Origin: Symbiodinium natans
Taxonomy: Eukaryota; Sar; Dinophyceae; Suessiales; Symbiodiniaceae
Assembly (NCBI GenBank): GCA_905221605.1
Contig: CAJNDS010000646.1
Coordinates: 543,397-607,396 of the forward strand
Direction of reading: 5' to 3'
Length of the DNA: 64,000 nucleotides
Positions within the stretch are counted from its first letter, which is position 1, and each line of letters opens with the position of its first letter. Below the pieces are notes generated by a model. It was not told the DNA's origin. It saw nothing but the letters and a program-made list of their open reading frames with translations, and searched no databases. The position numbers and the translations under genes are program-made. Positions 1-12,050 of the stretch are shown piece by piece.

Positions 1-374
1 GCCTAGTTGCGGCTGCTTAACAACCGTTCGCTTCGAAACTCGCCCACCATTGCCCGCCCGCAAGTCAAGAAATTGTTTTGTGCGTTGTAGCAAGGGCTAG
101 GCGTGCAGCTGTCGAAAGTGTGTTTTGTCTCTGGCGTGTCTTCTCTCGCTCAGAGTATTTTTTTGCATGTTCTTCAGGCACGAGGTGTTTTCACCAACGG
201 TAGCGGCATGGCCGTCTTCGTGAACGAGGCATAATCCTGCCGACCTGGGGTTGCTTGGAAGCTCTAGCAATTTTGAACTCGTGTGCCACAGGCAGACCAC
301 ATTCGAATGGCGTACCGCGTAACAGATGGAGATGTTTGGAAGGCCATCGTAGCAGGAACGCCAGCAGCCTGCAG

Positions 375-460
375 TCCATGACTCTGATGGACACCGAGGC
401 GGTGGATGCGACACTCCGTGTCGAGCGAGCCATCAGCACCGCCTTAGAGGCTCATCTTCG
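375..460 (+). CDS. Candidate exon, helical protein, unknown gene
   Basis: An open stretch flanked by an AG acceptor (CTGCAG, ending at 374) and a GT donor (GTCAGT, from 461). It encodes about 28 residues with a helix-like pattern (VERAISTALEAHL). No family is recognised. It might belong to a gene that starts before the window or to the 5' side of the kinase gene downstream. It could equally be a chance reading frame. Confidence 0.25.
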
Positions 461-521
461 GTCAGTTGCGTGCGTTTACTTCGTTTTGCCGTCTGTGGGA
501 GTGTGCGCACGTGCACCTTGA

Positions 522-572
522 GTGTGCGTGTGCGTGTGCGTGTGCGTGTGCGTGTGCGTGTGCGTGTGCGTG
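522..572. repeat. (GTGTGC)n hexanucleotide microsatellite
   Basis: About eight tandem copies of GTGTGC, an alternating purine/pyrimidine tract with Z-DNA potential. It is followed within 50 bp by a telomere-like block. Confidence 0.9.
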
Positions 573-618
573 TACACACATAAAAATGGTTGGAGCCCCC
601 CCTGTGGTGTGGTTGTGG

Positions 619-762
619 GTTGGTTTTAGGGTTTTGGGGTTTTAGGGTTTTAGGGTTTAGGGTTTAGGGTTTAAGGTTTATAGGGTTATAGGGTTATAGG
701 TTATAGGGTTTAGGGTTATAGGGCTTAGGGTTAGGGTTTAGGGTTTAGAGTTTAGGGTTGGT
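619..762 (+). repeat. Degenerate telomere-type (TTTAGGG) repeat tract
   Basis: Successive imperfect units such as TTTTAGGG, TTTAGGG, TTATAGGG and TTAGGG run on the + strand. TTTAGGG is the plant-type telomere repeat, also reported for dinoflagellates. The decay of the units and the genes on one side point to an interstitial relic rather than a functional chromosome end. Confidence 0.75.
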
Positions 763-823
763 GTAGGGGAGAGCGTAGACCATGGAGAGGGGGATACCTG
801 GGGGAGGGGGGGGGGGTGAACAC

Positions 824-826
824 CCG

Positions 827-874
<48 letters not shown>

Positions 875-876
875 TG
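824..876. repeat. (GTGC)n tetranucleotide microsatellite
   Basis: About twelve perfect tandem copies of GTGC/GCGT, flanked by a poly-G run at 803-817. Reading frames crossing it give Thr-His-Ala-Arg repeats and are not genes. Confidence 0.9.
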
Positions 877-1390
877 TGTGAGAGCATGTTCACGCATCCT
901 CGTGTCGCTGCCGTAGGACTTGTAACATGCATGTTATGTTTTCTTATGTACGAAAGGGGGTCCCACCCTAACACTGAGCGAGCAGACGTGTAAATGCACC
1001 TGCTATGAGCAGTACCCGGTTGCGTGCGCAGCTGGTATCCGCAGCGGGACAGGAGCATTGTCCCCAAGACGTACTACGTTACTACATGCTGTCGTCACAA
1101 TGACACTTTGCAGACGGCAGCATACGCCAATTCTGATGTCTGGAACGATGACGCAAGGGACAGGACTTTCATCCCCAAGCCATTCCATTCCTTGTGTCTG
1201 GAATTAATTACTGACACACACCTATCCCTGTATGGGGCCAGGAACCTAGCCCATGACGACGTCATGTACATGTCACATTTTCATCTGGCTTCGCAAGAAG
1301 CTTGTGCCTGTGCCTGTGTGTGTGTGTGGGTGGTTGTCAAAATTCTGGTCCCCTTTTTGGTCCCTCAGGGATCACAATTTTGACAGCCAC

Positions 1391-1492
1391 CCGTGTGTAT
1401 GTGTGTATGCGTGGGTGGGTGTGTGGGTGTGTGGGTGTGTGGGTGTGTGGGTGTGTGCGTGTCTGGGTGTCTGGGTGTGTGGATGTGTGGGT
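1391..1492. repeat. GTGTGGGT-type minisatellite
   Basis: Imperfect octamer repeats (GTGTGGGT, GTGTGCGT, GTCTGGGT) occupy about 100 bp. Cys-Val-Gly-rich reading frames over this stretch are artefacts of the repeat. Confidence 0.8.
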
Positions 1493-1816
1493 GCGGCGGC
1501 GTGCGCGTGCTTGCGTGAGTGCGTGCATCCGTGCGTGTTCATGTGCCATAGGCTGATCAGAGCAAGGTGTGTTTTGAGAGTTGGAAGGCCGGTGGCCGCT
1601 GTTTCAGCTCCTCGGGCAGGATGCCAAGCTTGCATGGTGTGGGCACAGTAGTGTGTCAAAGACATTCAAGTGCCCATCATGCCGTGGCTCAGGCTTGGGT
1701 TTCTTGTCCCATTGTCCGACAAATGTAGGCTGTGCAATGCAGGCTATCGGAAGCTGCTGCATACATGATGCTTTGTACTCATCCAGGCACTTCTTCGTTT
1801 TTCCTGCTCTGTGCAG

Positions 1817-2270
1817 GCAAGTGCCAAGCTGCTTCTCCCCAAACTGTCTGCCGATGAGCCGAAGCTGAAGGCGCTGCATTGCAGGTCCTGTGTTTCCATG
1901 ATGCAAGCTGAAAGCCAGGCGTTATCCAAACAGACGGGCGAGGGGCTAAGTCGGGTAACTCACGGTGTTCGCCGAGCCAGGAGTGTGACGAGCGCAGAAC
2001 GCAGTCGCTCGGGGTACATCGCTTTTAAGGTCTGTTTCTCTCCCGACGACGGGAGTTGAGCGAAGAAGGTGAGAGGATGCCTGTTTGGGAGGTGGGATTT
2101 GCTGTCTTGCAAGTAGCTGTAGGATGCAGTGCTGATGGGGACAAGACGCACCTTGGGCTCAGGTCACTGTCGCGCGAACAGTGAACTCGTCTGTAGAGAC
2201 GATTGCTGGCACGCTAGCTGCTGGCTGTCGGAAGCTGCTGGCTGAGGAGTTGGGCGAGGCCAAGGGCGGG
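1817..2270 (+). CDS. Candidate exons upstream of the kinase gene
   Basis: Two stretches look exon-like. 1817-1953 follows an AG acceptor and encodes about 45 residues beginning ASAKLLLPKLSADEPKLK, ending near a GT donor. 2210-2270 encodes GCRKLLAEELGEAKGG, which resembles the helix that closes each phosphagen kinase domain downstream (compare EACRALLDLE near 5617-5646). The second could be the end of a further, partly visible kinase domain or a linker of the same gene. I could not join these to the kinase exons in phase, so the assignment is open. Confidence 0.25.
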
Positions 2271-2371
2271 AGCAACGCACTGCAATTTGCACTGCCAAAC
2301 ACAGCAAAATCACAGAAAGATCAACAAACAACACTCCACCAGACTCGACGCAGGTCAGCCTCGAGGCTCAG

Positions 2372-5300
2372 GCCAGTGATGGCCACACGGAGTTTCCCAG
2401 AGAAAGCTGTCCGACGGAGATGCCGGACATCAGTGGCAGGCACGGCATCGTGCATCTTCCTTGAATTTGAGGCTTGCTGTGTGGCTGTTTGGGCAACATG
2501 GGCAAGGCACAGCCTCGCTGCTGAAGTCCTTCGAAGAGACCCGTCCATCTACGAAAAGCTTAAGGCAGGTGTCGAGCGCTGGAGGGAGTTGAGCAAGGGG
2601 GAAAGAAAGATGGGAAAGATGGGAAAGGCTTGATGGCCCTTGATGGCACTTGCTTATTCGGCGGGCCTCTGCGGAAGTCTGCATGTGTACCAAGAAGCTT
2701 CGCCACTAACTTGATTGCCCATGACGTCGCCCGTGGCGTCAGGATAGATGTACGCCGATGGGGGTTTCTTTTGCGACCTGCATAAAGACTTGCTTTGACA
2801 ACATTGGCCACCGAATGATCAAGTCAGTCCTGGTCTCAGTAGTGGCAGCATGTGGCAGCCTGTAGAGTGACGTTGCAACTTGTGCCACTTGCAAGGTCGG
2901 TGCAGTCGCAGGCGATGAACACTCGTACGACACCTTCAGCTTGCTCTTTGATGACATCATAAGGCGTTCTGCAGGGCATTCCGCAGGGCATTCAAGCGGC
3001 ATTGAGGTGTACATTTGCGTGCAAGATGTGCAAGCCTGGTCCTGGCTTCAGGATGCGGCATCCGAATTGGTCGGGATACCGGCACAGGAGTCATGAAAGT
3101 GTCAGAATGTAGGCATACGCTGCACCTGTCAACGCTCCGTCGTGCAAAGGACGGATACTGATGCATGGAAGATCTTGGACATGCCTGAAGCAGGCGTTTG
3201 CCTTGCAAAGTCTGTCAGTTCGGAGCGAATACCAGCATCTGCAGGCGATCGGACTGTTTTTGCCCGAATACGGGTGAGCCGCAATTTGCGCGGTTCACGT
3301 ATGCTGCCGGCCTGCAATGTGGATGAGCGTCGGGCTGTGGAACAAATTCTGGTCAGAGCCTCAAGTGGCAAGCTTTTGTGTACATATTGCTTGACCAAGC
3401 TTGCAGCGTAGCCAATCTGACTCAGGCCCATAGTTTGTCCGCTTTGACCGGCACATTGCAGGCACCACCTGGCACCGCGCCTTCCATGAGTGCTGCATTG
3501 TGTCGAGATCTGCCTCAATCAGGGTGAGTATCTTCCTTTGAGTGGATCGCAGAGCTACGCAGCCAAACCTGGTGGCATGAGCCTGACCCTCACTTCGCAT
3601 GTTGCTGCCATCTAGAAAATCTAGACCAAGCTGTTTATAGCCAGATCGGTGCATACTCTGAGGTGAGGACGAGGAAATGGACTTGCACGCAGAGGGCCTT
3701 CTCTTTGAAGAGCCAGACTCCTCGGTGCTTGGCCTGAAGGGCTGTTGGCGGCAGATACGCCGCAATGAGAGCTGACCCAAAGCATCGCAAAGCCGCAAAG
3801 GTGTTGGTCTCCTCCGGATATGCTAGAGATTGGTCCCGACCCTATTGCAGCTTCGTGAGCGATTTTCCGTCAACACGGGCCACGAATGTCGCAGGTATTC
3901 GGCAGCTCGTTTCCCTTTCCTCCCTGAGGCCTGACGCTCGCGGAGTGTTCGTTGACGACCAGCGCAGCTTTGCAGCCTTCGTTAACGAGGTCTGCGGTCT
4001 GCAGAGTGACAATGAGCGACACAAGACGTTTGCACAATTTGCATACAGCATACATTTGGAGCATGTTGGAGCCTAGCTTTCGACATCTCTCACAAACTAT
4101 GTGAATGTGTTGTGCAGCTGGATCACCTCCGGGTCACCGCCACTGACATGTCGAGCCGACCCAGCTTGAAAAACATGCGGGGCTGGCATGTGTTGAGGGC
4201 AGATGAGGGCCCCTTGGGCCAGTTTTCTCGTGCGTTTCGTGAACCGTTCTTGCTCCCTTTCCACAGGTGTGAGCGTGTGTTCTCAGTCCTTGCTGCCCTT
4301 GAGGCACAATGCACAAGTCTGAGAGAGCCGAGAGAACATCAGGTGCAGCGGAGCACAGTGCGACTGCAGGCGGATCTGGACTCGCAGGGCTTGGCCTTCG
4401 CGCGGGATGACCGTCTGGGCTTTGCTGGCCAAAGATTGTTGCGGGATTCGACGATGTTCGCTGAAGTGCCATGAAGTGCCATGAAGTGCTATGAAGTGCC
4501 AGGTTTCCTGGGGCCGGATCCCTCGCTTCTGGGGACCTGCCTGATTGCGAGCGCGCCTCTGAGTCGAAACTGACTGACACTCTGCAGCGGCACATGCTTT
4601 CTCTGCACATTTCTACACCAGGTGTGGCTATTCGCCTTCCGCTTCTCAGCAAGCAGCCTGAGCCGCGGCCCCAGGGCACAGTGGGAGCCGTGTCACCACA
4701 AAGACCCAATTCTACCCAGTCAACATCAGTCAACGCCCGTGACACACGTGAGAAGCGCACGGGGTCCGCGGCTGGCGGCAGGGGCTGTAGTCTGAGGGGT
4801 GGGTGTGGGCAGGGAACAACTACAAAACCTCATGCAAACGTCCGCGGCAACCGCAGGGGAGCAAATCCACAAAAGGGCCAGGGTACTTTCAAATCCCCCC
4901 GCTTTCCCCAGCCAACACGGCTCATGACCAGCACTTTCTGAGCAGCACTTGGCCCTCCTGTGATGCCCCGGTCTATCATAGTAGGCTTGCGGTTCTAATG
5001 CTGATGAATTCTGTTCTGTTTGTCTTTGAGTGATCTGAAACAAGCCATCTGAGCAGAATTCTGTGCCGCATTGCCGGATTGTCTCCAAAGAATGCATCTG
5101 GTCTGAAAGAGCAGCCGCTGGGCCTATATAATTGAATTGACCCTTCCTTGTTTTTGGGTGACACTGACTCAGGGACCCCCTGAAGTTCTCTGATACCCCT
5201 GACCTTCCATGACCTTTGTAGCAAAGTCCTTTTTTGTAGAAGCTGTGTTGTTCTCTCAGGTTTCGAAACCTCTGCCAGCAGCTAAAGCTGCAAGCGCGAA

Positions 5301-5646
5301 GCTAAGAGTCCTCTGCCAACATTCGTGTTTTTGTGGATATGTGCTCCCCTCGGCCTCAGGCCAGCCTTTGTGCCAACACGGAGATGGGCTTGCATCAAGG
5401 TGTGTGGGAGGCACCGTGATCTGTGAACAGCGGGGTGAAGACTTGGGAGTACACTCAGTTTCAGTATCAGGTCCAAAACTCTCTCCGCCTGGGGTCTTCG
5501 GAAGTGGAGCAGGCAGAAAAGTCTGACATGGTGTTTGATGTTGCAGAAGGTTGAGGGTAGATTCTTGGATGAAGGAAAATGTGGATGCATAAGTTGTTGA
5601 GGTCAATGCCGTCATCGAGGCATGCCGTGCGCTTCTCGATCTTGAG
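2372..5646 (+). CDS. Phosphagen kinase domain 1 (catalytic positions altered)
   Basis: Phase-consistent exons: 2372-2439, 2507-2564, 2743-2826, 2896-2963, about 3245-3351, 3426-3461, 3523-3580, 3663-3724, 3801-3832, 3929-3989, 4118-4176, 4267-4303, 4370-4418, 4503-4550, 4622-4661, 5260-5300, 5471-5512, 5602-5646 or beyond. They give in order CPTEMPDIS, DPSIYEKLK, GVSFATCIK, GAVAGDEHSY, the arginine-rich RIRVSRNLRG, GEYLPLSGS, KPGGMS, SSGYARDWPDARGVFV, NELDHLR, FARDDRLGF, LPLLSKQPEF, LKLQAR and LGSSEVEQ. These match the family from the N-terminal domain to the C-terminal helix. Two key positions differ. The NEEDHLR motif reads NELDHLR, placing Leu at the catalytic second Glu. The CPSNLGT loop reads DPSLLGT, placing Asp at the reactive Cys. 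One junction between 2963 and 3245 is unresolved. Donors are GT or GC. Confidence 0.85.
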
Positions 5647-8600
5647 GCGTGGTGGCACGCGGAGCGGAGCAGGGAGACTCTGGAACACTGCATGAAGAAC
5701 CCGCAACATCGTCGTCGCATTGATGTTCACTGACACGTAGTGCGCTGGGAAAGGCTAGGCTCGAGATGGGTGAGAAGCTCCAGCTTGTGGAAGACATGGA
5801 TGAGGATGTCGATTTAGGTGTGCTGTGCATGCTTGCTACTAAGCAGCTTCGTCAGTTTCGCTGATGCTTTGGACACGTACCAGGTGCTGTTCCAAGAACT
5901 TCGGGAAAAGAGGTGGTGCCCGGCACCGGAGACGTCGAGTTCCCGGGATTCCCAGCCCGAGCCTCGAAGAAAATCTCGGGGGCATCTCCGCGGAAAAAGC
6001 GGGGCCGCAAATTTTTTCCGACAGGCAGATGAGTGTCCAAGAGATGCGCCGGATCTGTCCAGGCCTGCAGAATATGCCTGTTTTGAACTGCTTGTAGGGG
6101 AATCTTGGGAGGCTTTGAGGGCGCTTATATTTTGAGGTGAGCCGATTCTTGCCGGAATCGATCGGGGCCCTGAGGCACCACAGTATCATGGCAGAAGTCC
6201 TCACCTCCGATCCTTCCATCTACTCCAGGCTCAAGGCAGGCATTCTTGTGCGCGCTTTGACCAAGGCTGAGATAGAGTGTATGTTTTGGCCAGGACCTCC
6301 GAACGCCCTTGGGAGTGTCCTTGGCTAGGCCGGCAAAGGGAGTTTCATTCAGGGCCAGGGCCAGGGATGAAGGATGAGGAAGGGGAAGAGCAGGGAAGGG
6401 AGCTTGAAGAGCATGGAATGGCAGATGCATCAAGCCTGGCGTGGACAATGTTGGGCACAGCTTCTTCCGTGTCATCGGAGCAGCGGCCGGGGATGCGCAC
6501 TGTGCCTTTGCTCGAGAGTTGTGCTGCGTGCAATGTGCTGTGCCTTGTTGTGAATGTGCAGGATTGTCCTCACAAAATTGTCACAACTTTGTGTTGCAAC
6601 ATTGTCGCAACATTCACGCAACAGTTGTCACAAGTTCGAGCTCCGAGGTTATGATGTCTTCCAGTCGCTGTTTGACCCAATCATCATGGCAAGGCTCAAG
6701 TTGTAGGACCATCGGCGTGCGCTTATAGCTTGTTTCTTGTTTGCGTCCTCCCGGCATTTCGACGGTTGCTTGGTTCAAGGCAGAATCTGTCTCATGTCGG
6801 TGCACTTCGCCACGCTCAAAGTTCGAAGCCAGAGGATGGCCTTGCTATGCTTTGAGCGATGCTGATTTGTATGCCTTTATCAGAGCGATGTCGTGGAACA
6901 GGGCGGAGTCTGGAGTGGATGTGGGAAGCAGTTGAACCATAGAGCAGGGCATGGGGAGTAGTGCTGGCCGTGCCGGTAAGAAAGGACCTTTCCACCCAAC
7001 TCAGCGGAGCTGGAGAGACGGTGGCCAGTGTACAGGTGCGCTTTGCAGCGCAAGTGTGTGCAACTCTCACTCTCTCTCTCTCTCTCTCTCTTTTTCTTTT
7101 TTTTTTTTCTCTCTCTATCTCTCTCTCTGTCTCCCTCTCACTCACAGTCCATCTATCGCTCTCTCGCTTTACCTTTCACTCTCAACGTTCTCGTGCTCGC
7201 TTTTCCATCGCTTTGTCGTTCCTTTGCCTCCCTTTCTGCTTTCAAGAGCTTTCCTTCTGCTTGTCTCAGGTGTCTGTGCAGCGGAACTTGTTGCGATTCC
7301 GATTTACGCCGGCCATGTCGTTGGATGATCGGCAGAAGGCTGGGTGACCCGTTCCGTTAATCGGAGATCGGGGCTGATCGGGGGCTTGAGATTTTGAGTT
7401 CTTCTCAGTTCTTCTCAGGTTGAGAAAGTTCTCTGTGCGGCCCTGGCTGCCCTTCCCACGGAGCTTGCCGGCGAGTATCCTTCTGAAGCAATCTTACGGT
7501 TGTTAGATGTTCTTAGCATCAGAACATATCAGAACCAAGCTTCCCACTCGATGTGCCTTTCTCCTCGTTTCGAGGTACGCGCCCCTCAGAGGGTCGACCT
7601 CCACAAGTTCAAGGCATGGCAATTCCACATGGCAGATCCCCCACATTCACATATGGCTCTTTAAAAGTCTTAGGTCTTACCTTCCAGAGCGCAAAAAAAC
7701 AGCAGCAGCAACAACTGGGGATAACTTCTCTTCGAAGGCCCGGCATCTCGGAGGAGGAGGAGGCGAAGCTGCTGGAGCGCAAGTGGCTCTTCGAGGCGCG
7801 CGAGCAAGAAGTTGCCCCTCTTTTCTCCTCCTCCTTTCTGACCCTCTGACCCTATCTCCTTAATCTCCTTCCTCTTCTTTTTATGTCCTTCTTATGTGCG
7901 CCCTTTGCATCGCGCAGCTCTCTGGAGGGTCTTCACTCAGGCTACCTGAAAGATGCTTTTAGAAAGAAGGGACAAACAGAAAGCTTTAACCGTTTCTGGC
8001 CGCACAAGAGAACACGTAAATTGAGTGTCGACATTTGTTGTATTCGAGACTTCATGCTTCTTGTCCAAGCTTGCCATGGCCACTGACGTTCAATGGTCGT
8101 TTGCAGGCGGGGGTACATGGAACATCTTATCAGCCGAAGATTCCATTGCACTGGAGACCGCGCTGAAACAGGCGAAAGCTGAATCGAAGGATACGCTTTC
8201 TGTAAGACTGGGCCCTAAGAAGACAGAGTATGCTATTGATTTCAAGAAAATGGAACAACGCAATCCTGGAACGGGCAAGATCCGGGCCCTGAAGCGCGAG
8301 GTCCGGGAGAGCCGAGAGGCTGTGTGGAGGGTCGGCGAAGCCGCCGAGTGCTTCAGCGTGTCGCAAAAGCAGTGGTGCAAAGGCGAGGTCGTCGAGGTCA
8401 AAAAGGAGTCGGTGACAGTGCAGTACATTGCGAATGGGAGTAAAGTCATGAAGCACCTGCCTCCCGATCATGAGCACCTTCGACGTCCCATCCATGCGGC
8501 CCAGGCGGCCGTAGCAGCCATGCCGGCAACGGGCCTGGCGGTGCCCGTGGCCAAAGCTGTGCCCATCTCAGGTTATCCTGGTTCTCATCCGCCAACGGCA

Positions 8601-11600
8601 ACAAGCGCTACTCCTGGGCGTGGATTCCCGCAAGAAGCACCTCAGCCAACGTTGGACGAGGTACCTTTTCTGGGAGAGCGACAACTTGCTGATGTTCAGG
8701 AAGAAACAGTGCTGCGCTTGCGGCGGCTCATTCGACACGGGGACTTGAAGGGTTCCCAGCGAACTTTGCTCAGAGCGAAGCTGCTGAATGTCGAGCTGGG
8801 AGACGATCTCCTAGCAGAAGTCAAGTCATTAGAAGCTGATGGAGAATTTGCTTTGCTCTTGCCGTCGTAAGCCAATGTGCCGCAGCACTGACAAAAGACA
8901 TCAAAAGACAAGCTGCTGGGTCTTGGCCATGCTCTCGGCAGGGCCAATGAAGTACCGCCCAGGCTCCAGATGCGCCATCGATCCTGGCGACTGGGAGGGC
9001 GAGACACTGGCCCCAGGCGCAAGGGAAGTGTAGAGAGAGAGATGGAGAATGAGAGATATGGAGAGCTCGGGGATTCCTGTAGGTTAGGCGTGGTTGAGGG
9101 GGATCGACATCGCGTGACATCGCATGGAAGGAAACGGGGCTGAGGGGGGAGAGATGTGGAGGCTTTTGTGAGAAGGTTGGGAAGGCGATTGCTGGCGGGA
9201 TGAGGTCTGGCACAGGGGGTCCTGGTGCTCTCTTCACGGGGTCTTATTAACCGGTCATGGAGACGGCTATGAGGACAGGAACTCTTGACTCTTTCTACGT
9301 GACAGGAACTCTCTTGACAAGGAACCCACCCTCGGGACCCCAACATCAGGTTCTCCAGCTATAACCGTGTAACACCTTGGAATCATGAGCCAGGAAACTA
9401 GACCATTGAGCCCTCGATCACCAGAAACCCCACTAAAAGCCTGAATGCTAGACCCTTGGATTCATCACCCAGTTCTTTCTAGCGGGTATAAATGATTTCC
9501 TCTTCCAAAATCCTGTCTCACGGACCAGTTCATGACATCCAACATCTGATTCTACGGGACAGTTCACCTCTTTGACCCTGAGATCTACACCCTCATGCTT
9601 CCTTGTTAACCCATCACACCTTGAGACCCTAACTCACTCTCTCTTCACGATATTTCACGAAGGTAACAAAGGCACGCTTCGTGAATTAATATTATAAGGG
9701 GCCCCGTTAAAGATCAAACTGGAGTTACCCTCACAAGACCTTTACAGCAGAAATCCATCTCATGTGCTTGAGCCCGGCTACCCATACGCACTTCTAGCAT
9801 CCCATCCGTGCCCCCCACTCCAGGCGCACCGTTATGGCACGCATCCTTGCGAAACTTCTCCCAACATTGCACGAGTCGCGAGCGAGTACCAGACTTCGGC
9901 GCCGTCGCTTAGAACAGTCGTTTCCGTCTTCGTTTTCTCTCCTTGGCTCTCCTGCAGCCTGGTCAAGTCTCCTTGTCGAAGTGCCAACTGCCCTTGGCCT
10001 TCACTCGCCCCATCTCCGTTGTCTCTGTATGTCTGTGTCCTCTGAGCGCTCCCTGCGTGCGCCAAGTGATCTCAGATCGTCGCTGGCAATCCCATCGACC
10101 GACAGAACGATCGACCGTGACACTGTGACACTGAGAAAGTACCCTCTTTTGTACAGCAAAGCAGGTGTTCGCTCTTGTTTTTGTTCAACTTTGGATGTCT
10201 GGAGATGCGATTGCCGGTGCGATTGAGGCTCGGGGGGTGTTCGTGAGCCACGACGAGAAAGTTGCAGCATGGATCAATGATGAGGATCATCTGCCGCAGA
10301 CTTAGTGACTTAGTGACTTCGTACGAGCCCGGCTCAGCCACGGCTCAGGGCTGTCCATGTGTTCCGTTCAGATTCCGAGGAGACTGATGGTGAGACGGCA
10401 TGACAGCGACCTGAAGGCCGTTTGTAGCAGACATACTTCACAATGATTCACAATCCTTTTGCTGCTGTAGCTCTCGTTGAATTTTGAAGACTGCGGTCCA
10501 TCTCTTGAGCCCAAGTCGATGCCAGGCCGCTTTCAGCAGTTTGTACGCCGCAGAGAAGGCCCCAAGTGTAGTCTTGGGCTCGACATCATGCAAAAATCCA
10601 CGTCGCGCAGGCACTGGCACAGTCCTTGTCGCAGTTGGGACACAGTTTCGCTAGAAGTGACCGTTCTGGCCTCAGATCTTCGGCTGCTGTCTGTTTTAAT
10701 TTTGGCGCGTGCGTGGAAACACTGTGCTTTAGACAAATAGCGGATGCACTGTCTCAATGCATCTAATTGCGGCTGTTGAGGTCTGGGCTTTTTGACCTGC
10801 TGCCCAAGCAATCTTGGCGCAGCTTTCCGCTGGGCGCTTTGGTCCGCTTTCCACATTGCTTGACTTGTTGCGGGACAACGTGTGTTGAGGTGCGAAGGTC
10901 AGGGTGACTCTGCCTCTCCTGGGGCAGCACGACGGGTTTTCGGATCTAGTGCGTGCTCTTGGAGTGCAGGCCGGAGGCATGAAATCTGTTGCACAAGTGC
11001 AAACACAAGTGCGACATCGGGAAGCCGAGCATCGAACCAACATGGTCAGTTGAACGTCTTTGCAGGCCAAGCGGGTGGTCCGAGGACCGCTTGAAGGAGT
11101 CTGGGACATTTCCAACGTAGCGGAGCTCAACACCTCGGAAGTGGAGCAGGTGCGTTGGCATTGTTGGCATATGTATGGGCGAGCTTTGACGAGCAGACGC
11201 TGAGTGCGCGGGAGGCAAACAGTCTCATTGCCGTGGTGAGAAAGCTTCATGACTTAGAGCTCCAGCTGCGGTCGGGGCAGATTCTGGATCTCGCCACGGA
11301 GGCATGCACACAGCATTTTGCATCCTGCCCAGCTTGCGATACCAATGCCAGGCAGAGAACTTCCGCTTGTCCTTGCTGAAGGACCCATCCCACACCATCC
11401 CACACCATCCCACACCATCCCACACCATCCCACACCACATGCTGTCAACTCACCTTCCAACGCAGGCTCCCCAAGACACTTCTGGCCTTGGAGCTGACGA
11501 GGCGCGCATGTCATGGCATTTCCAACTGACAATATTGAATAACATTGACAGCTCTTGCACGATCTGGGATCCTGGAGGTGCCCGGCTTTCCCGTTTGCGA

Positions 11601-12006
11601 ATGTCCGGAGGAGCTTCCGGATCTTTCAGGTCCGCAAAGTTTGCATTTGCATCCGCAAATCAAGGGGGGAACCCTGGAGTTGAAGAGGCTTCAACAGTAT
11701 CCTGGCGGAGCTGCTCAAGCGAGATCCGGAGCTTTATAGCAGGCCTTTGCAGCTCTTTGAAGATGGGACGAGATGGGAAGTTTGCGTGACAGGCTTCGCA
11801 ATGTCAAGACGAGCAAAGGAGTGTCACTGGCGCGATGCATCAAGCCTGTTCCTCAGCTCGTGGATCATCATCATCATCATCATCATCATCACCATCATAT
11901 CATCATATCATCATATTATCATATCATCATGTCATCATATCGTCATATCATCATATCATCATATCATCATCGTCATCATCACCATGATCATCATCATCAT
12001 CATCAT

Positions 12007-12050
<44 letters not shown>

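Noticed and set aside
3030-3080. Stretch reading LVLASGCGIRIGRDTGTG, similar to the RxR kinase motif
   Set aside because: The RIRVSRNLRG exon at about 3245-3351 fits better and continues in phase to the next exons.
3990-4072. In-frame continuation of kinase exon 3929-3989 (VCGLQSDNERHKTFAQF)
   Set aside because: It looked like the family segment after NEED, but the exon at 4118 supplies DHLR and continues the alignment at correct length, so this stretch is taken as intron.
4726-5097. Reverse-strand frame overlapping kinase domain 1
   Set aside because: Antisense to a region with phase-consistent kinase exons on both sides; no family signal.
7995-8016. Possible relic of the dinoflagellate spliced-leader sequence upstream of the WWE ORF (CCGTTTCTGGCCGCACAAG)
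   Set aside because: It shares only the ends and part of the middle with the leader; too weak to claim a retroposition scar.
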